The notes under the pieces: model-generated | The model's database searches: none | Told to the model about the DNA's origin: nothing | What the model saw: only the letters and a program-made list of their open reading frames with translations | Part shown: one piece after another, positions 22,501 through 34,800 of the stretch | Position numbering within the stretch: the stretch's first letter is position 1 | Layout of the letters: every line of letters starts with the position of its first letter | Program-made: the position numbers and the translations under genes | From: Phoronis australis | Taxonomy: Eukaryota > Phoronida > Phoronidae | DNA length: 64,000 nucleotides | Assembly: GCA_002633005.1 (NCBI GenBank) | Contig: NMRA01000215.1 | Span: forward strand, 72,690 to 136,689 | Direction of reading: 5' to 3'

Positions 22501-22910
22501 TTATTTTTAACTTTTTACCAATCACTTATGAGTGTTATGCGACTATGTATCTTTAGTATATTAAGCGAAAAGAAAGGCACATTAATAGTAAAACAACGGT
22601 ACCTAATTTTTATTGATGTTCAAGGAGAGACCTCAAAACTATTACAGATTTCTAAAATATCGTTTGGTTTTTGTTTAATACAACTTTACGGTTTCTTCAA
22701 GAAAATCACACAAGTTCTACTTTTGATAGCACCTCATGTATGAGTGGAACACTTAAAAAAACAATTTCTACAAGCGTTTTAGAGAACAGTGCATCTGAAC
22801 GTTTTGAACTTTCAGATGAATCCAAGTAGCCGTTTCTGGGATATGATGTTTCGAAGTTCGAAATTTCGTTTCTTAGGGTTTTACATAACCTCTAGGCATG
22901 TCACAATGCA
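22500..22910. mobile_element. TAGGACC MITE family copy
   Basis: It carries the family blocks 'gatagcacctcatgtatgag', 'ttttagagaacagtgcatc' and 'gatatgatgtttcgaag' in the same order as the copy at 41812-42242. The ends are eroded. Confidence 0.55.
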
Positions 22911-23030
22911 AGCAGCGGATAAATACTGTTTGAAGAGAGACAAAACAAGTATCTATTTTGTGTAATAAAATAACTTAAGAATGCCAGTGTGACGAAACTG
23001 TAGACAAACCGAGGCTATTAGTGAAGGCGA

Positions 23031-23928
23031 AGGCAACCTTTTTTTCATGTCATTTTTAGCAAAAATTAGGTTTGTTGATTATCCCAGGCATATTTTTCAT
23101 TCAATTACAGCTTTTTGTAATTTAAACAATTACTCGTCCTTGACTCCGGAAGTGACGTTGTGGGAGGCAAGTATTTCGTGCCAGTTTCTCTTCATATAGT
23201 CTTACTGTGAGAGCTGCCGAGTCAGTCATTGTTCTACCTCTGTTGTGATTAGTTTGGTCGTCGTTTGCTTTTGTTTACTAGTCAGTCAACATGCCACACT
23301 GTTGCTGCGTACCGAGATGTACTCATTATCGTCTCACGGACAGAGGAACAATATTGTTCCACTTGCTCGAGTGTCCCGCGACACACTCCCACTGGATAGT
23401 GACCTGAGCACACAAACTGCTTACACCACGCCGTGTGACTCCCTCGCCACACACCTGGCACCTTCTAAATAGCTCCATTACTTTAGTAAAGTCCTCAAAA
23501 AACTTATCAAAATTTGGTTCACCGATCTATTCATTGGACGACGAAGTGTCTTAGTCACTGGGTGTCGAAAGGAGCCAGTATTCACTCCCTCTACACAACA
23601 TCGCAACAGGGCTGCTTACAGGCTCTGGGCAATAATGAGTACATCCCGGTACACAGCAACAGTATGGCATGTTGACTGACTCGTAAACAAAAGCAAGCGA
23701 TGACCGAACTTGCCACAGCCGAGGTATAACAATAACTGACTCGACAGCTCTCACAGCCACACTACATGAAAATAAATTGGCGCGAAATTCTTGCCTCCCA
23801 AAACGTCACTTCCGAGGTAAAGGACGAATAATTAATTAAATTACGAAAAGCTGCAATCAAGTGAAAAATATGTCTGTGATAAAAAAGAACCTTATTTTTG
23901 CTAAAAATGACATGAAAAAGGTTGCCTC
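23031..23928. mobile_element. Palindromic element carrying two inverted THAP-like N-termini
   Basis: Two arms of ~300 bp (23031-23329 and 23632-23928) are inverted copies with moderate divergence. Each arm has a start codon opening a THAP-like zinc-finger N-terminus: plus strand ATG at 23291 (MPHCCCVPRCTHY, then FHLLECP and W, stop after WIVT) and minus strand near 23670 (MPYCCCVPGCTHY). THAP domains are the DNA-binding heads of P-element-type transposases. Both frames are short and end early, so no working transposase is encoded. The outer ends read AGGCAACC / GGTTGCCT. Confidence 0.7.
23291..23413 (+). pseudogene. THAP-domain N-terminal fragment
   Basis: A frame of about 40 codons has the C-x4-C spacing (CCCVPRCTHY), the FH pair and a Trp expected of the THAP C2CH finger (the second finger Cys/His pair is not complete). 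It stops at TGA 23411-23413. It lies inside the palindromic element and is probably a relic of a transposase gene. Confidence 0.5.
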
Positions 23929-24206
23929 GTGTAAAAAATGATTTGATTTAGGTAACTAACTGCAATAAAATTGTTTTTTGCTGGTTCCTTACGCAATTAA
24001 GACGTGATCTCTGGTCGCGGGAAGAAATGGCAGGTCACGCGAGACTTGAAATTTTATGAGCTTGGCCTGAAGATATAACGATTTTCAGTTTCCTTGAAGC
24101 CTTGAAATTGCCGCCAATTCGAAAAAGGGAGTTCAATTTCACAACGGCAAGTGGCCTAAGTCAAAATTTGTTTTTGACGGAAAACACCAGTTTAGTGCCG
24201 CTTTAA

Positions 24207-26910
24207 TACAACTCGCGGAAAATTGTGAAAATATTTCGTAAAACACCAAACGCCTTAGGCAGCGAGACAAATGACAAAACCGAGCCAAGGAAAAAGGTAA
24301 ATAGTTTTAAAACCGATTGATAACAACTAATATATAAGCCTACAACATGTGGAACAGATTTGTCTTTGGCTTAGGAAATACCGTAGGGCAATATTCACCT
24401 GTTTACAAAACAGGGTACAGTCGTCGCCACATTAATAGGTCATGGGACAAGTCGTGTACCACGTAAACATCTCCCATACTAGTCCCGTAGTCGAATCCTC
24501 AGTTAAATGCGAATTAACATTGAGGTTAAATAGGGAATCAATAGGTATTGTTAAAAAATGAGGAGTGGCGTGGGGGAGATATCTGGTATATCAACAGTAC
24601 CATGATGGCCTGACGTGGCACTACTTAACAGTAACTTCCTGGTTGCCGTAAAGAATATGCGAAACCCACAGGTTGATAAATGCACCTTCTTTGCAAGTCT
24701 GATCCGCCTCTATAATTTTTCAATCTGCTCAAATATTGAGAGTTATTCGCTCAGGTATACATAGATCTAGTCATCGGCCGAAATCATCTTGATGAATTTC
24801 GGAAAACCATTAAAGCTGGGGAGCTAGTCGAATTTTAGACGAATTTCATAAAAATCACTCTTATCACCGTCGACTGCCCCGTGTGTGGCTATATCCGTCC
24901 CTCACAAAACACTGTGACTAAGCTAGCAAAGTAACGTGATCGCCTTGTGTCGACCTTCTGTGCAAGCGATTGGTGCAAGTTTATTGTAATCCATTCATGG
25001 AATTATTTCAAGTTAATCGAATCGGCGACCTGGTGACCACACCAGGGCCCCAAACCCGCTTCACTGCTTACGCGACTCACTGCCCAAAACATCGAAGCGT
25101 CAGCGTTCTTTATAACGCCCTTATAGCCTAGTGGCAGCGGATAATCCGCTGACTCCGTCCCGAGTTAATAGACGATTGTATGTCCCGAGCTCGTACAATC
25201 CCATGCTATAAATTTGCTAGCATGGCTGCTTCACATTCCATAAGGTGTGCAATCTATTTAGCATGAGTACTGCTCAGGATTATCACGGGGAGGCAATCTG
25301 TGCGAAATTAAACTTAGCTGAACGAATAGTTTTAGGTTTCGACCGATAAGTCGGAACCAGAAATTCCACAGTTTTGGTAGGAGTTTCGTTGTACCATGGT
25401 TGTACAGCGTTCAGTGAAAATAGACACTGACTACAAGGCGGAGTCGTTCAAATAAAATTTGTTTGAAATAGTTAAATCAAGGTCAAACTATTCGTCAATC
25501 TCCTCGATTATAATCATCAAAGAACAGCTTTAAAAGTGCTGACTCCTTATTATAACTAATACCACAACAGGAGATGAGTTCTGTCCTATGATCCCAATCC
25601 ACATGACCAATCCTGACACTTACCTTGTTGCATTTAGATTCCATACCAGTGTATAATTATTTAGAGATTCGTGACGCTAGTGAATCATCCGGTGACAGGT
25701 CGCGGGTTAGCCCACATAACCATGGTTTTTTTAAGAACATAAGTGCAACCGACCTTGGGAATCCTGTGACAAATGCGATATGTCGTTTACTGGACAGCGT
25801 TCTGTGCTCACAAAGCCATCGATTGCTTACCTCACTATCACTACCGTCCATGCTAGAGCGATATCAAAGGTGATTACCGTGTTATCTCAAGTTCAGCTAA
25901 CACCACCAGACATCCATCGATGTTTTATAGTAGCCACTGATAACTGCCGTGGCAAAACACGCCGTAACTGCTATCTCCGCGTGGGACTAGTCCTGTGCTT
26001 ACTGACCCCCGATAATAGGAGCAGTGTTTTGTGTTGGTACTGAAAATAAAAGGCTCATTGTTATCGAAGGCCATCCGGGTATTTACACGTCAGTGAGAAC
26101 GTAGATTGATTACTGGTTGTCCTGCAGCAAGACATTGTAACACAATACCGACGGGAATGCAATCTGGTAAAACACCTTACCTGTGGGTTGGTTTGCACCA
26201 GCACTGATCTGAAGACAACCTTGGCGTGGTAGAGGGCTGCTTGCACTAAACAAACAAATAAATGCCGCCCGAGCTGGGGGAGAATAATAGGCCTATTGAA
26301 CGGGATTGTGCGTTGGATAACAATTGGGTCGCAATAAAAACATTCAGAGAGGAAGAATAGTGGGTGTTGATTTTGGCAATGTTTATATTCAACACTGGAC
26401 GACAGACTAGCAATCAGAAATTAATTATTTTAGACTAGAGATCTACAAAAACAATTAGTATGCCAATTGATATAAACAGTCCACTATTCATGAAAAAATA
26501 ACGACTACAAAGCCTCGAATGAATAAAACTAATAGGTAACTGAGTATGTTTATTTTATCGTTATGAAACAGATGAACAGTCAAAACATCAGTACAGTGGC
26601 AGGTGCAAGTTACCGATATAAAATGTGACGGAATATGTAGGATAGGATTTTGTACAAAGAGTAAATGAACACATAAGGTTCATCACATGACCAGCAAATG
26701 ACAAAATTTGGTCGGAAACGTAGGCAGCGTTGGCATTCACAAACTCGGTATAAAAAGTGTGTTACATTTTTGATAAATTTTGCCAAGATTTTGTCAACAC
26801 CTTCATTACACTTTCAGGAAGCTTATTGTACAGAGAAAATCTTTGGTTTTGATTTGGAAGTACATACGAATGTGGCAGCGAGCCTGGAAACACCCAACGA
26901 ATTAATTTTA
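24207..26910. other. Intergenic DNA, mostly featureless
   Basis: Two small hairpins lie near 25172-25230 (GATTGTA..TACAATC and CCATGCTA..TAGCATGG) just after a tRNA A-box-like TAGCCTAGTGG at 25126. No B box follows at tRNA spacing, so no tRNA is called. No supported exon. Confidence 0.45.
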
Positions 26911-26924
26911 CGTCGTAGGCCTAC

Positions 26925-27345
26925 CTCGTGCAGATGTCTGAGAACAAAAAAATGGTGGAGACGGGACCTAGGTTATGCATATACTTAATTAATTCCACTC
27001 CAAAACATATTATTTTGAGGCCAACAAAGTCAAGAGTAATAATGGTCATAACTTCACGCACGATCTGAATCTTTTCCATTCTCTCGCGGCCCTTTAAACA
27101 CAAAATGCCATACAAGAGTGTAATGGTTGAAATATGACCGAATAAATACACAGTAAATCTTTAACTTTGTCTGTATCTAATTTACAAATTGGCCAGTTGG
27201 AACAGGGCAATAAGACCCACTTTTCTGATTTTGATGCAGAGATTGTCCACGTGTTCTTGGAGGTTTAGTTTGCAATCAAAGAGTTCATCTACCATTTTAA
27301 CCACTGTTTTCTCATTGGCCCCAACATATAATTGTTGAGAGTCAT
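26925..27345 (-). pseudogene. Non-LTR retrotransposon reverse transcriptase remnant
   Basis: Minus-strand frames read QLYVGANEKTVV, LFDCKLNLQEHVDNLC and IRKVGLIALFQLANL, then after a frame break RERMEKIQIVREVM. This is the order of the C-terminal part of LINE reverse transcriptases (a lagging-strand 'D..L.W..HV' segment, then 'L..L..IQ.RA'). Frameshifts and stops show it is dead. Confidence 0.55.
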
Positions 27346-30198
27346 TGTATGTGGCCTCGACAGAATGCAGGTTTTGAATCTAGCGGGGTCAAACCATCTC
27401 ATCGGCTCGTTTGTTGTGTTTTTCAAAAACAATAGTTATCAAAGTCCACAAATATATTGTCATCTGCTTACAGTTTGCACTTGCCTTCGAGAGTATAAAA
27501 TATCACTGATGGATAACAAGGGAACTGGAACCAAGGAATCTGATGGGATGGCGGTTCTATGAATCCGCGATCCGTCCCAGAAGCGTTGTTTCATTTAGAC
27601 CACCGTTACCGCCATAAGATTGGCTTCAACTTGGTCTGAACATGAAAATTCAAGAATTTGAAAAAGAAAATGGTTTCGTGATCATGTGGAGGAGTTTCCG
27701 GTCGGTGATAACTTTATCCTACCCTTTAACTGAGTGCTGTCATTTGTCCTCAAAATGAAAGTTTTTTTGCGTATTGTTAGTGTGCAAAAAATATTGTGTC
27801 ACTCGGCAAGATGTTTGACTAACAGGTTCGCGGCCAGTATATCGGTAATGTTTTAGTCACGAGCTTTCTTTACATACTGAGTTCCGATCTCAACTCATTG
27901 CAACGACTGAATGTTCAAGAGACAGAATTGTCTGTGAGACAGTAGGAGGCAATGCAATTTTAATCAAATAGAATTCAAATTAATGAATTACATAATTACA
28001 ATTTCTGGGTCGGTTCATTTAATCTCGTCATAGAGGAGCATGTACGAGTAAGTCGATTACAATATTTTTGTACTTGGCGTAAATCAAGTTAGAGCAAACA
28101 CACTAACGAAGAATGCGTTGAAATTCGTGTTTATCTTTGTTGTAATGTTCATGCGCGTGCTCCTGTGCAACTGAAAGAAACGTTAATGCCCTGGTCACCG
28201 TCACCCAGGTACGGAATATCAGATTGATGATGGCATTCAATTTGCTGAACCGTAGAACAGTTTGCTGGCTAAAGAAACAAAGGTTTGATATGAGCTTTGG
28301 TTTTCATGAAATGTATCAAGTCCAGTCATTGACGATCTCCATAGTCTTAGAATGAATTACCCTGGTCCACAATGGTTAATGAATAACTAGATGTCTTTGA
28401 TCAACTGGCAAAGTAAAACACGTGGATGGTATCATGGTAAAAATTTTTAAACCACGACTCGACATTTGTGAACAGAAAAAAGAACAAGAACTGGAAAATA
28501 AAGCTCGAATGAATAATGTTTCAATAACATCAGTAGCCATATACGTTGATAATTAAGTCGAGAAACCATGTCCTGCAGGTTTGCACCGTTATCTCAGTGA
28601 AGTTGAAATGGCAGCGGTCTTTCAAAATGTCTAAGTGCCGGTAAAATGGCAACATATACAGCGAATATTTTTAACTCGTTCTGTGCCTTGAATTTACTGC
28701 CGTCGAAAAAAGCGTCCAAATGAAAAATAAAGTGGCATAACAAATTGTTACGATAAATTCAAGCATAAGATTACTGGTCGATTTGAGTTTATAGGGGAAT
28801 GTCACCTTTTGACAATTTGTCATAATTTACTTATTCTCAAATGTATTTTGAATCATTCAGTCGATTCAAGATGCCTTTAGCAGAAATTGAAATATGTCAA
28901 TTTGACCAAAAAAGCATTTAGAAACGGAAAAAATCGTTTTGGTATTGTCAACTCGATATCAGAAATTTACACAAGCAATTCAAATAATTTTGTGATGAAT
29001 ATGCTATGTCAAGTAACAGCAATTTTATGCGGAGATACATTATCATGTTTGGGGTCTCATTTGGGCACATGTAGGCCTAGTTAAAAATATTTCTAAAAAA
29101 TACTTCTAATCATTATCGTAGGCCTACGTTGTCTATTAGAGAGTGAGCACATGGGGTAGTTGGGGAGAAGCTGCAACGGTAAACAGTTTACTTCGTACCG
29201 ACCCTAACGAGGTGTATGCAGACACAAACTAATAACATATTCACAACATATCATGATAATATCTAAAATAATAGTGACCAGCGTTTCTACGCAACAAAAA
29301 ATCTATTGAGACTGACTAGGCCTCAACTAACATAGTAGAAATAAAGGTCTGTTGCGTTTAACATTACAACTAAAGGATATTCGTGAGTATGTTGGCACAT
29401 GGAGGGGAATCAAAGTCAAGTCCTAGGGGTGCTTTACAAGTTTTGCATTACATTGTGGTAGTCTTTTGATTGAACAACAAAACAGTGACAGTTTTCAAAT
29501 TTTTACCAAACTTGAAAAACTGCTACCAGATGGCGTGCTCCCATTATCACAATTTTATCTCCCGACAGGAAAGAGTATCGGGTGCCCCGCCATGTTCGTT
29601 TAATCTGCCTTCTTGTAAAAACAAAGACAAGATAGGATGCCTCGCTGGGTTTCCTGCGCCAAATATGGTGTTGGTATGTACTTAATGGTTAACTAAACCT
29701 GTGAAATCCATTATTGTCCTTATTTCAGCAAACTTGCACTCTTTAGTGCCTATCGGAATTTGTGCTTCAGACATCTTCCGGTTTCGCCTTTGCTTTGGCG
29801 TTAGTCAATCAGTGATTGAGTAACTTTGTTTGTCATCTGATCAATGATTCCTATGTAAATGTGTCATTGACACACCCGTCTGTATGTTTTAGACAGAGAA
29901 TTTTGTGAAATATATTGGATTTGAAGTCAGCATAAATCGTCTAAACTTGCTGTGAATCATGACGCAAAACTCGATTTCCTGAATTTTCTTTCCGTGAAAT
30001 TACAAACAAGGAACTCATTTATCTGAACAATTAAGACCGTGAACTCCACCATAGAATCTTTCAATCCAACATTGTTTTACTATGTATTGCCAATCTACGC
30101 TTTTTGCATGGTTTATTTGTTTTCCTACTGCTTGATGAGTAATTGATGATTCACACACTACTAGTACTTGACTTCCTAAAACCACCTGTAACATTTAA
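27346..30198. other. Intergenic DNA, nothing firm
   Basis: No supported exon or repeat boundary. Several copies of the octamer-like TAGGCCTA motif lie near 29071-29125. The missing first exon of the DOCK gene could lie here or further left. Confidence 0.4.
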
Positions 30199-30920
30199 GG
30201 GCACTAGTCGGATACAATGGACCCTAACTTATTCCAAATTAATCTAATAAATGTGGGTCTAAATGAATGATTTTGATATCGTTGCATTCCTCATACATCT
30301 GGCTATCCGTACATGTCCACCTCACGACCCTCAATTACTCCGTTCTATATCTGTGCTATTCTGAACTCGGTCCACTTTAGCCACACGCACTGTGAAATCG
30401 GCAGCCATTATGCCTAGCGCCATCTATTGGTGATCTGCTACAACACGCGCTGTTCCTTTTTCACTAGTCAACATCATTGGTCGATTTCGTCAATTATTAA
30501 CGTCATCATTATTAATCATCGTTATGTCTGCTCTCGTCATCCTCTTTCGCCATCTTATCTGTCATCGTCATGTTGTCGTCGTCCATGAGACGCGTACGAT
30601 GATGTTAATAATTGACAAAATCGACCATTGACGTTGACTGATGAAAAAGGAACAGCGCGTATTGTAGCAGACTGCCGACAGATGGCGCTAGGTATAGTAA
30701 GTTCCCTGAAATGGCTGCCGATTTCACAATGCGCGTGGCTAAAGTGGACCGAGTTCGGAATAGTGTAGTTATAGAACGGAGTAATTGAGGGTTGTGAGGT
30801 GGATATGTACGGATAGCCAGATGTCTGAGGAATGCAACAATATTAGAATCATTTATTTAGACTCACATTTAGTGGATTTATTTGTAATAAGTTAGGGTCC
30901 ATTATATCCGACTAGTACCC
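30199..30920. mobile_element. Long fold-back (inverted-repeat) element
   Basis: Arms of about 310 bp (30199-30508 and 30603-30920) are inverted copies: GGGCACTAGTCGGATA on the left and TATCCGACTAGTACCC on the right. Also shared are 'ggctatccgtacat', 'cggtccactttagccac' and the 'gccatctattgg' / 'acagatggc' pair. The loop of ~90 bp is CATC/GTCATC-rich. The arms are close to perfect, with scattered changes. No transposase frame. Flanks ATTTAA and ATTTCA may be a worn target duplication. Confidence 0.75.
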
Positions 30921-31746
30921 ATTTCATTTCAGTCCCTGTTTTTATTACATCCCATATTGCAGAGGTTCACGTTCCAAATTGTTGAGTTTCTGGCATACAT
31001 TTTAGTTGTGCTGACCTAAAATCAACAATGGTTTTTCCCATTCAGTAGAGCCCTCACATTGAAGTATTAGTCCGTTTTATCCATGCTGTCTTGTTAAAAC
31101 ATCTATTATCCCCTTGTGCACAAACAAAATGCATGTCAAACTTTGACAAGGGGTTTCAGTTCTGGCCCAAATTTTTCTATCCAATAATTCTTCACTAGCA
31201 CACATTATTCATAGCTTGTAAAAACATGGTGGGGCCCTTCCAATTTTTGCCGAATGATTCCGACTTCTGTCTGTTTACTTCTTGTAGTATTTTGAGTGGG
31301 TACTCCGATGTGCCTTGGTGACTCCGCGGTGTCCTGAGATTTTTTACCAGACCGCCAAAAGAAATTGAAAGTCCTGTAAATTGAGCATTATCAAAGCTGT
31401 GAAGTTTCCTCTTTTAAGAGGATTTCCTCTTTTTTGGTTTCGGTTTCCTCTTGCTTGATTGCCAATTTCCTCTTTTTTCATCTCCTTTTTGTCATTATTT
31501 TGATTTCATTCATTCAAAAGCATTTATTTCAGTTAAATTTCACAGCACAAATTAAAATATTTCTATTAAATAAGCCTATTTATTTGTGGAACTGTACATA
31601 ACCTGGAAAATGTTCCTAATTTTTGTCATTGGTTATTCCAAACCCTGGAATATGTAACTGTTTGTGTCATTGGTCATTCCAAGCCCTGTATTATCTGCAC
31701 CCATTAGCTGGTGGTAAACACTAATGCTCACTTTTTCATTTTGTAG

Positions 31747-31830
31747 TCGTCAACAATTTCAAACCAAAAGACAAGCGGCAACTCAAAGTTGAAGTTGGCG
31801 ATACTGTTCACATTGTCGAAGAATATGGAG
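31747..31830 (+). CDS. DOCK exon: SH3 first half
   Basis: This 84-nt exon runs from TTGTAG| to G|GTATGG. It encodes [18 protein letters not shown] and TVHIVEEYG. It starts with two nucleotides of a split codon, matching the position after KYGVA-type sequence in vertebrate DOCK1, so one short 5' exon is missing. Confidence 0.88.
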
Positions 31831-34800
31831 GTATGGAGATGTTGTTTGAACCAGTCATTTGTGTTACCTTTTGGTGTGATAAGAAATTTATGAAGTGGGC
31901 TAGTCAGGTGTTACATTACTTTGAAGACAACATGCAAAAATTTATTATGAAGATCTTATGAGGCATTGCATGGAACTGATGTAGTCCCTTGGAAATCCTG
32001 GCAAACTGATTACATTTTACTGTGTGTAGTCATTGCTGGTGAAATGAAATGAAACAATTATCTTTTCATTTGAATTTCCAGATGTATTATAATAATTTTG
32101 TGAGCACTAATTTCCTAATGTTTCCATTGAAGATTCTTCTTTAAATTAAAGAAAGTCTTAAAAGTGGTTACAGTGTTTACCCAGTGCTGCATTGCTGTGC
32201 CATTTAATAATTTTGAATGTGCGTCACCTTACATGTCATTTTGGTGGTAAGAAATGTAATTAAATAAATGAAAGCAATCTGTAACTGTTTCCGGTTGTGT
32301 TCCTGTATTTTTCATTGATAAAGACATTAGCATTTGTCTCATTTTTTCCAATTGTATGTCATGCTGTGCTATTGTTATCGTTAACAGACTGTTTTCATGA
32401 CCCGTGGAACTTCAAATGGATCCTTAATTTTTTTACTGTGAGTTCTTTGGACCCCAGTGTTTGGATGTTAAGGACAAACTCTGGGTTATATGTCTGGCTC
32501 TGGTTTCTTGTTTCAGACTGGTACCGCGGTTACCTCACCAAGAACCGCCACGTCAAGGGAATATTTCCACAGAGTCTTGTTCACATCAAAGATGTCACTG
32601 TCACGCGCATGGGGTAAGTGAGCACAGAATTTAAACAACACGTCATGTATGGATATTTATAAGCAGTACAGTTTGTGTAGTGAACATAGGATTTGGGAGT
32701 GTGAAAGAGACTTCTGTTAGATCCACTCTCGTATTTTTTAGGAGAAAATAGGCCGAGTTGGCAAAGGTGAAGCCATCTCTTTCATCCATGGACATTATGT
32801 TCAGAAAAAGATAAGTCTGATGACATCCCACATCTTCTAATTTCCAAGTCCGTGGAACGTGCTCAGTAGCTTAGCTCTGTTATGTTGTTGACTGCAGGCA
32901 TGTCTGTGGAAATGACAGTGTGATCTGTATAGCCGTTCCTGTTTTTTAACCCTGAGAGTGGTTTTGCAATTGCATTAATACACATGTAAAACAGGCGAGA
33001 TGATGTTTAACTGTTGCTCAGAGATCTGTTGAGAGTTTCTGTTATCATTTCTCCAGTCTGGGACATGGGTCTAAAATTTGAGACACCGAATCCAAACTGA
33101 AATTAACTACTCTTATGACTGAAGATTGAGACATGCCTTGGGTGATTTTTCACTGATTGTAATTCTTGAATTTTAGACAGCCAATATCTCCAAAATTGGT
33201 ACGAGCTCTAACTATGAAATTGAAAATTTTTTACCGTACTGTTAAAGGTTTTGTCCTATTTTTGCCCATGCTCACCATAGTTGGCGATTGAGCAAGAATT
33301 TATTATAAGGATTGAAATTTTCAACATTTTCTTGTATTAGCAGTTGTTTCATTTTCCTTGATTTTGTTGAATTGTGTTTAAAATGTTGTTTGCATTGACT
33401 GTTTACTTGAGGTCCTGTATTTCTCAATCATTCTGTTGCAGCGCCTATGAAAGTCTCACTCTCAAAGATCTGCCCATTGTACAGGAGATGACATCAGTCT
33501 TACGAGAATGGGGCGTGATATGGCGCAATCTTTACATTGTACGTGCACTCTCCTTCTTTACTTGCCAAATGTTCGCAAGTCATCAGTTGCTCTGCAATAC
33601 ACACCAGGCTTCAGGNAAAAAGATAAGTCTGATGACATCCCACATCTTCTAATTTCCAAGTCCGTGGAACGTGCTCAGTAGCTTAGCTGTGTTGTGTTGT
33701 TGACTGCAGGCATGTCTGTGGAAATGACAGTGTGATCTGTATAGCCGTTCCTGTTTTTCAACCCTGACAGTGGTTTTGCAATTGCATTAATACACATGTA
33801 AAACAGGCGAGATGATGTTTAACTGTTGCTCAGAGATCTGTTGAGAGTTTCTGTTATCATTTCTCCAGTCTGGGACTGGGTCTAAAATTTGAGACACCGA
33901 AATCCAAACTGAAATTAACTACTCTTATGACTGAAGATTGAGACATGCCTTGGGTGATTTTTCACTGATTGTAATTCTTGAATTTTAGACAGCCAATATC
34001 TCCAAAATTGGTACGAGCTCTAACCATGAAATTGAAAATTTTTTACCGTACTGTTAAAGGTTTTGTCCTATTTTTGCCCATGCTCACCATAGTTGGCGAT
34101 TGAGCAAGAATTTATTATAAGGATTGAAATTTTCAACATTTTCTTGTATTAGCAGTTGTTTCATTTTCCTTGATTTTGTTGAATTGTGTTTAAAATGTTG
34201 TTTGCATTGACTGTTTACTTGAGGTCCTGTATTTCTCAATCATTCTGTTGCAGCGCCTATGAAAGTCTCACTCTCAAAGATCTGCCCATTGTACAGGAGA
34301 TGACGTCAGTCTTACGAGAATGGGGCGTGATATGGCGCAATCTTTACATTGTACGTGCACTCTCCTTCTTTACTTGCCAAATGTTCTCAAGTCATCAGTT
34401 GCTCTGCAATACACACCAGGCTTCAGGATTTAATCCTTGAACTCAGACTTGACTCGGGCTCAGATGCAAACTTGAAATTCAGCCAGTCACTCTGCAAGAT
34501 TCTAGTGCAAATGTGTTATGTTTATTCAAAAACTGTCATGCAGTTGGTCTATCTTTAAGTCAACTTTCGAGCACAGACATTAGACGCTGGCCTAGAAGTA
34601 AACGGACAAAAAATTTGGTAATCTGAAGCTACAAATGCTTCATTTCAGGAGAATTCTACTCACACTCAGCCATCATGACAGGACTTTTGAGCCATTTTGT
34701 CTGATTGTTTTGAAGTCTACTGGTCAACAGCATGGCCTAGTGCATTTAAACAATTTTTTTTGTTGACACTTCAGCCCGTGGTATGCCTGTTCCCGGGTTT

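Larger units (their letters stand above)
22975..24206. mobile_element. TTAA-flanked MITE split by a palindromic THAP element
   Basis: The left piece (22975-~23012: TTAAGAATGCCAGTG, GTAGACAAACC) and the right piece (~23935-24206: GATTTGATTTAGG ... GTGCCGCTTTAA) match the left and right parts of the intact relative at 50694-51024. The ~0.9 kb between them is the palindromic element at 23031-23928. TTAA occurs at both outer ends. Confidence 0.55.
32805..34427. repeat. 811-bp tandem duplication joined by one N (likely allelic)
   Basis: Copies 32805-33615 and 33617-34427 are about 98-99% alike, with a few substitutions and 1-2 base indels in the intron. The joint is a single N at 33616. Each copy holds the same 97-nt DOCK exon. 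97 is not a multiple of three, and the exon enters in phase 2 and leaves in phase 0, so using both would shift the frame. Confidence 0.9.

Noticed and set aside
25126-25215. tRNA-like A box (TAGCCTAGTGG) followed by CCCGAG and hairpins
   Set aside because: No B box (GGTTCGAATCC) at tRNA spacing and no acceptor-stem pairing. It may be a SINE relic.
33442-34350. True tandem exon duplication for mutually exclusive splicing in DOCK
   Set aside because: The copies encode the same residues and are joined by a single N with near-identical introns. Exclusive exons normally diverge in protein sequence.
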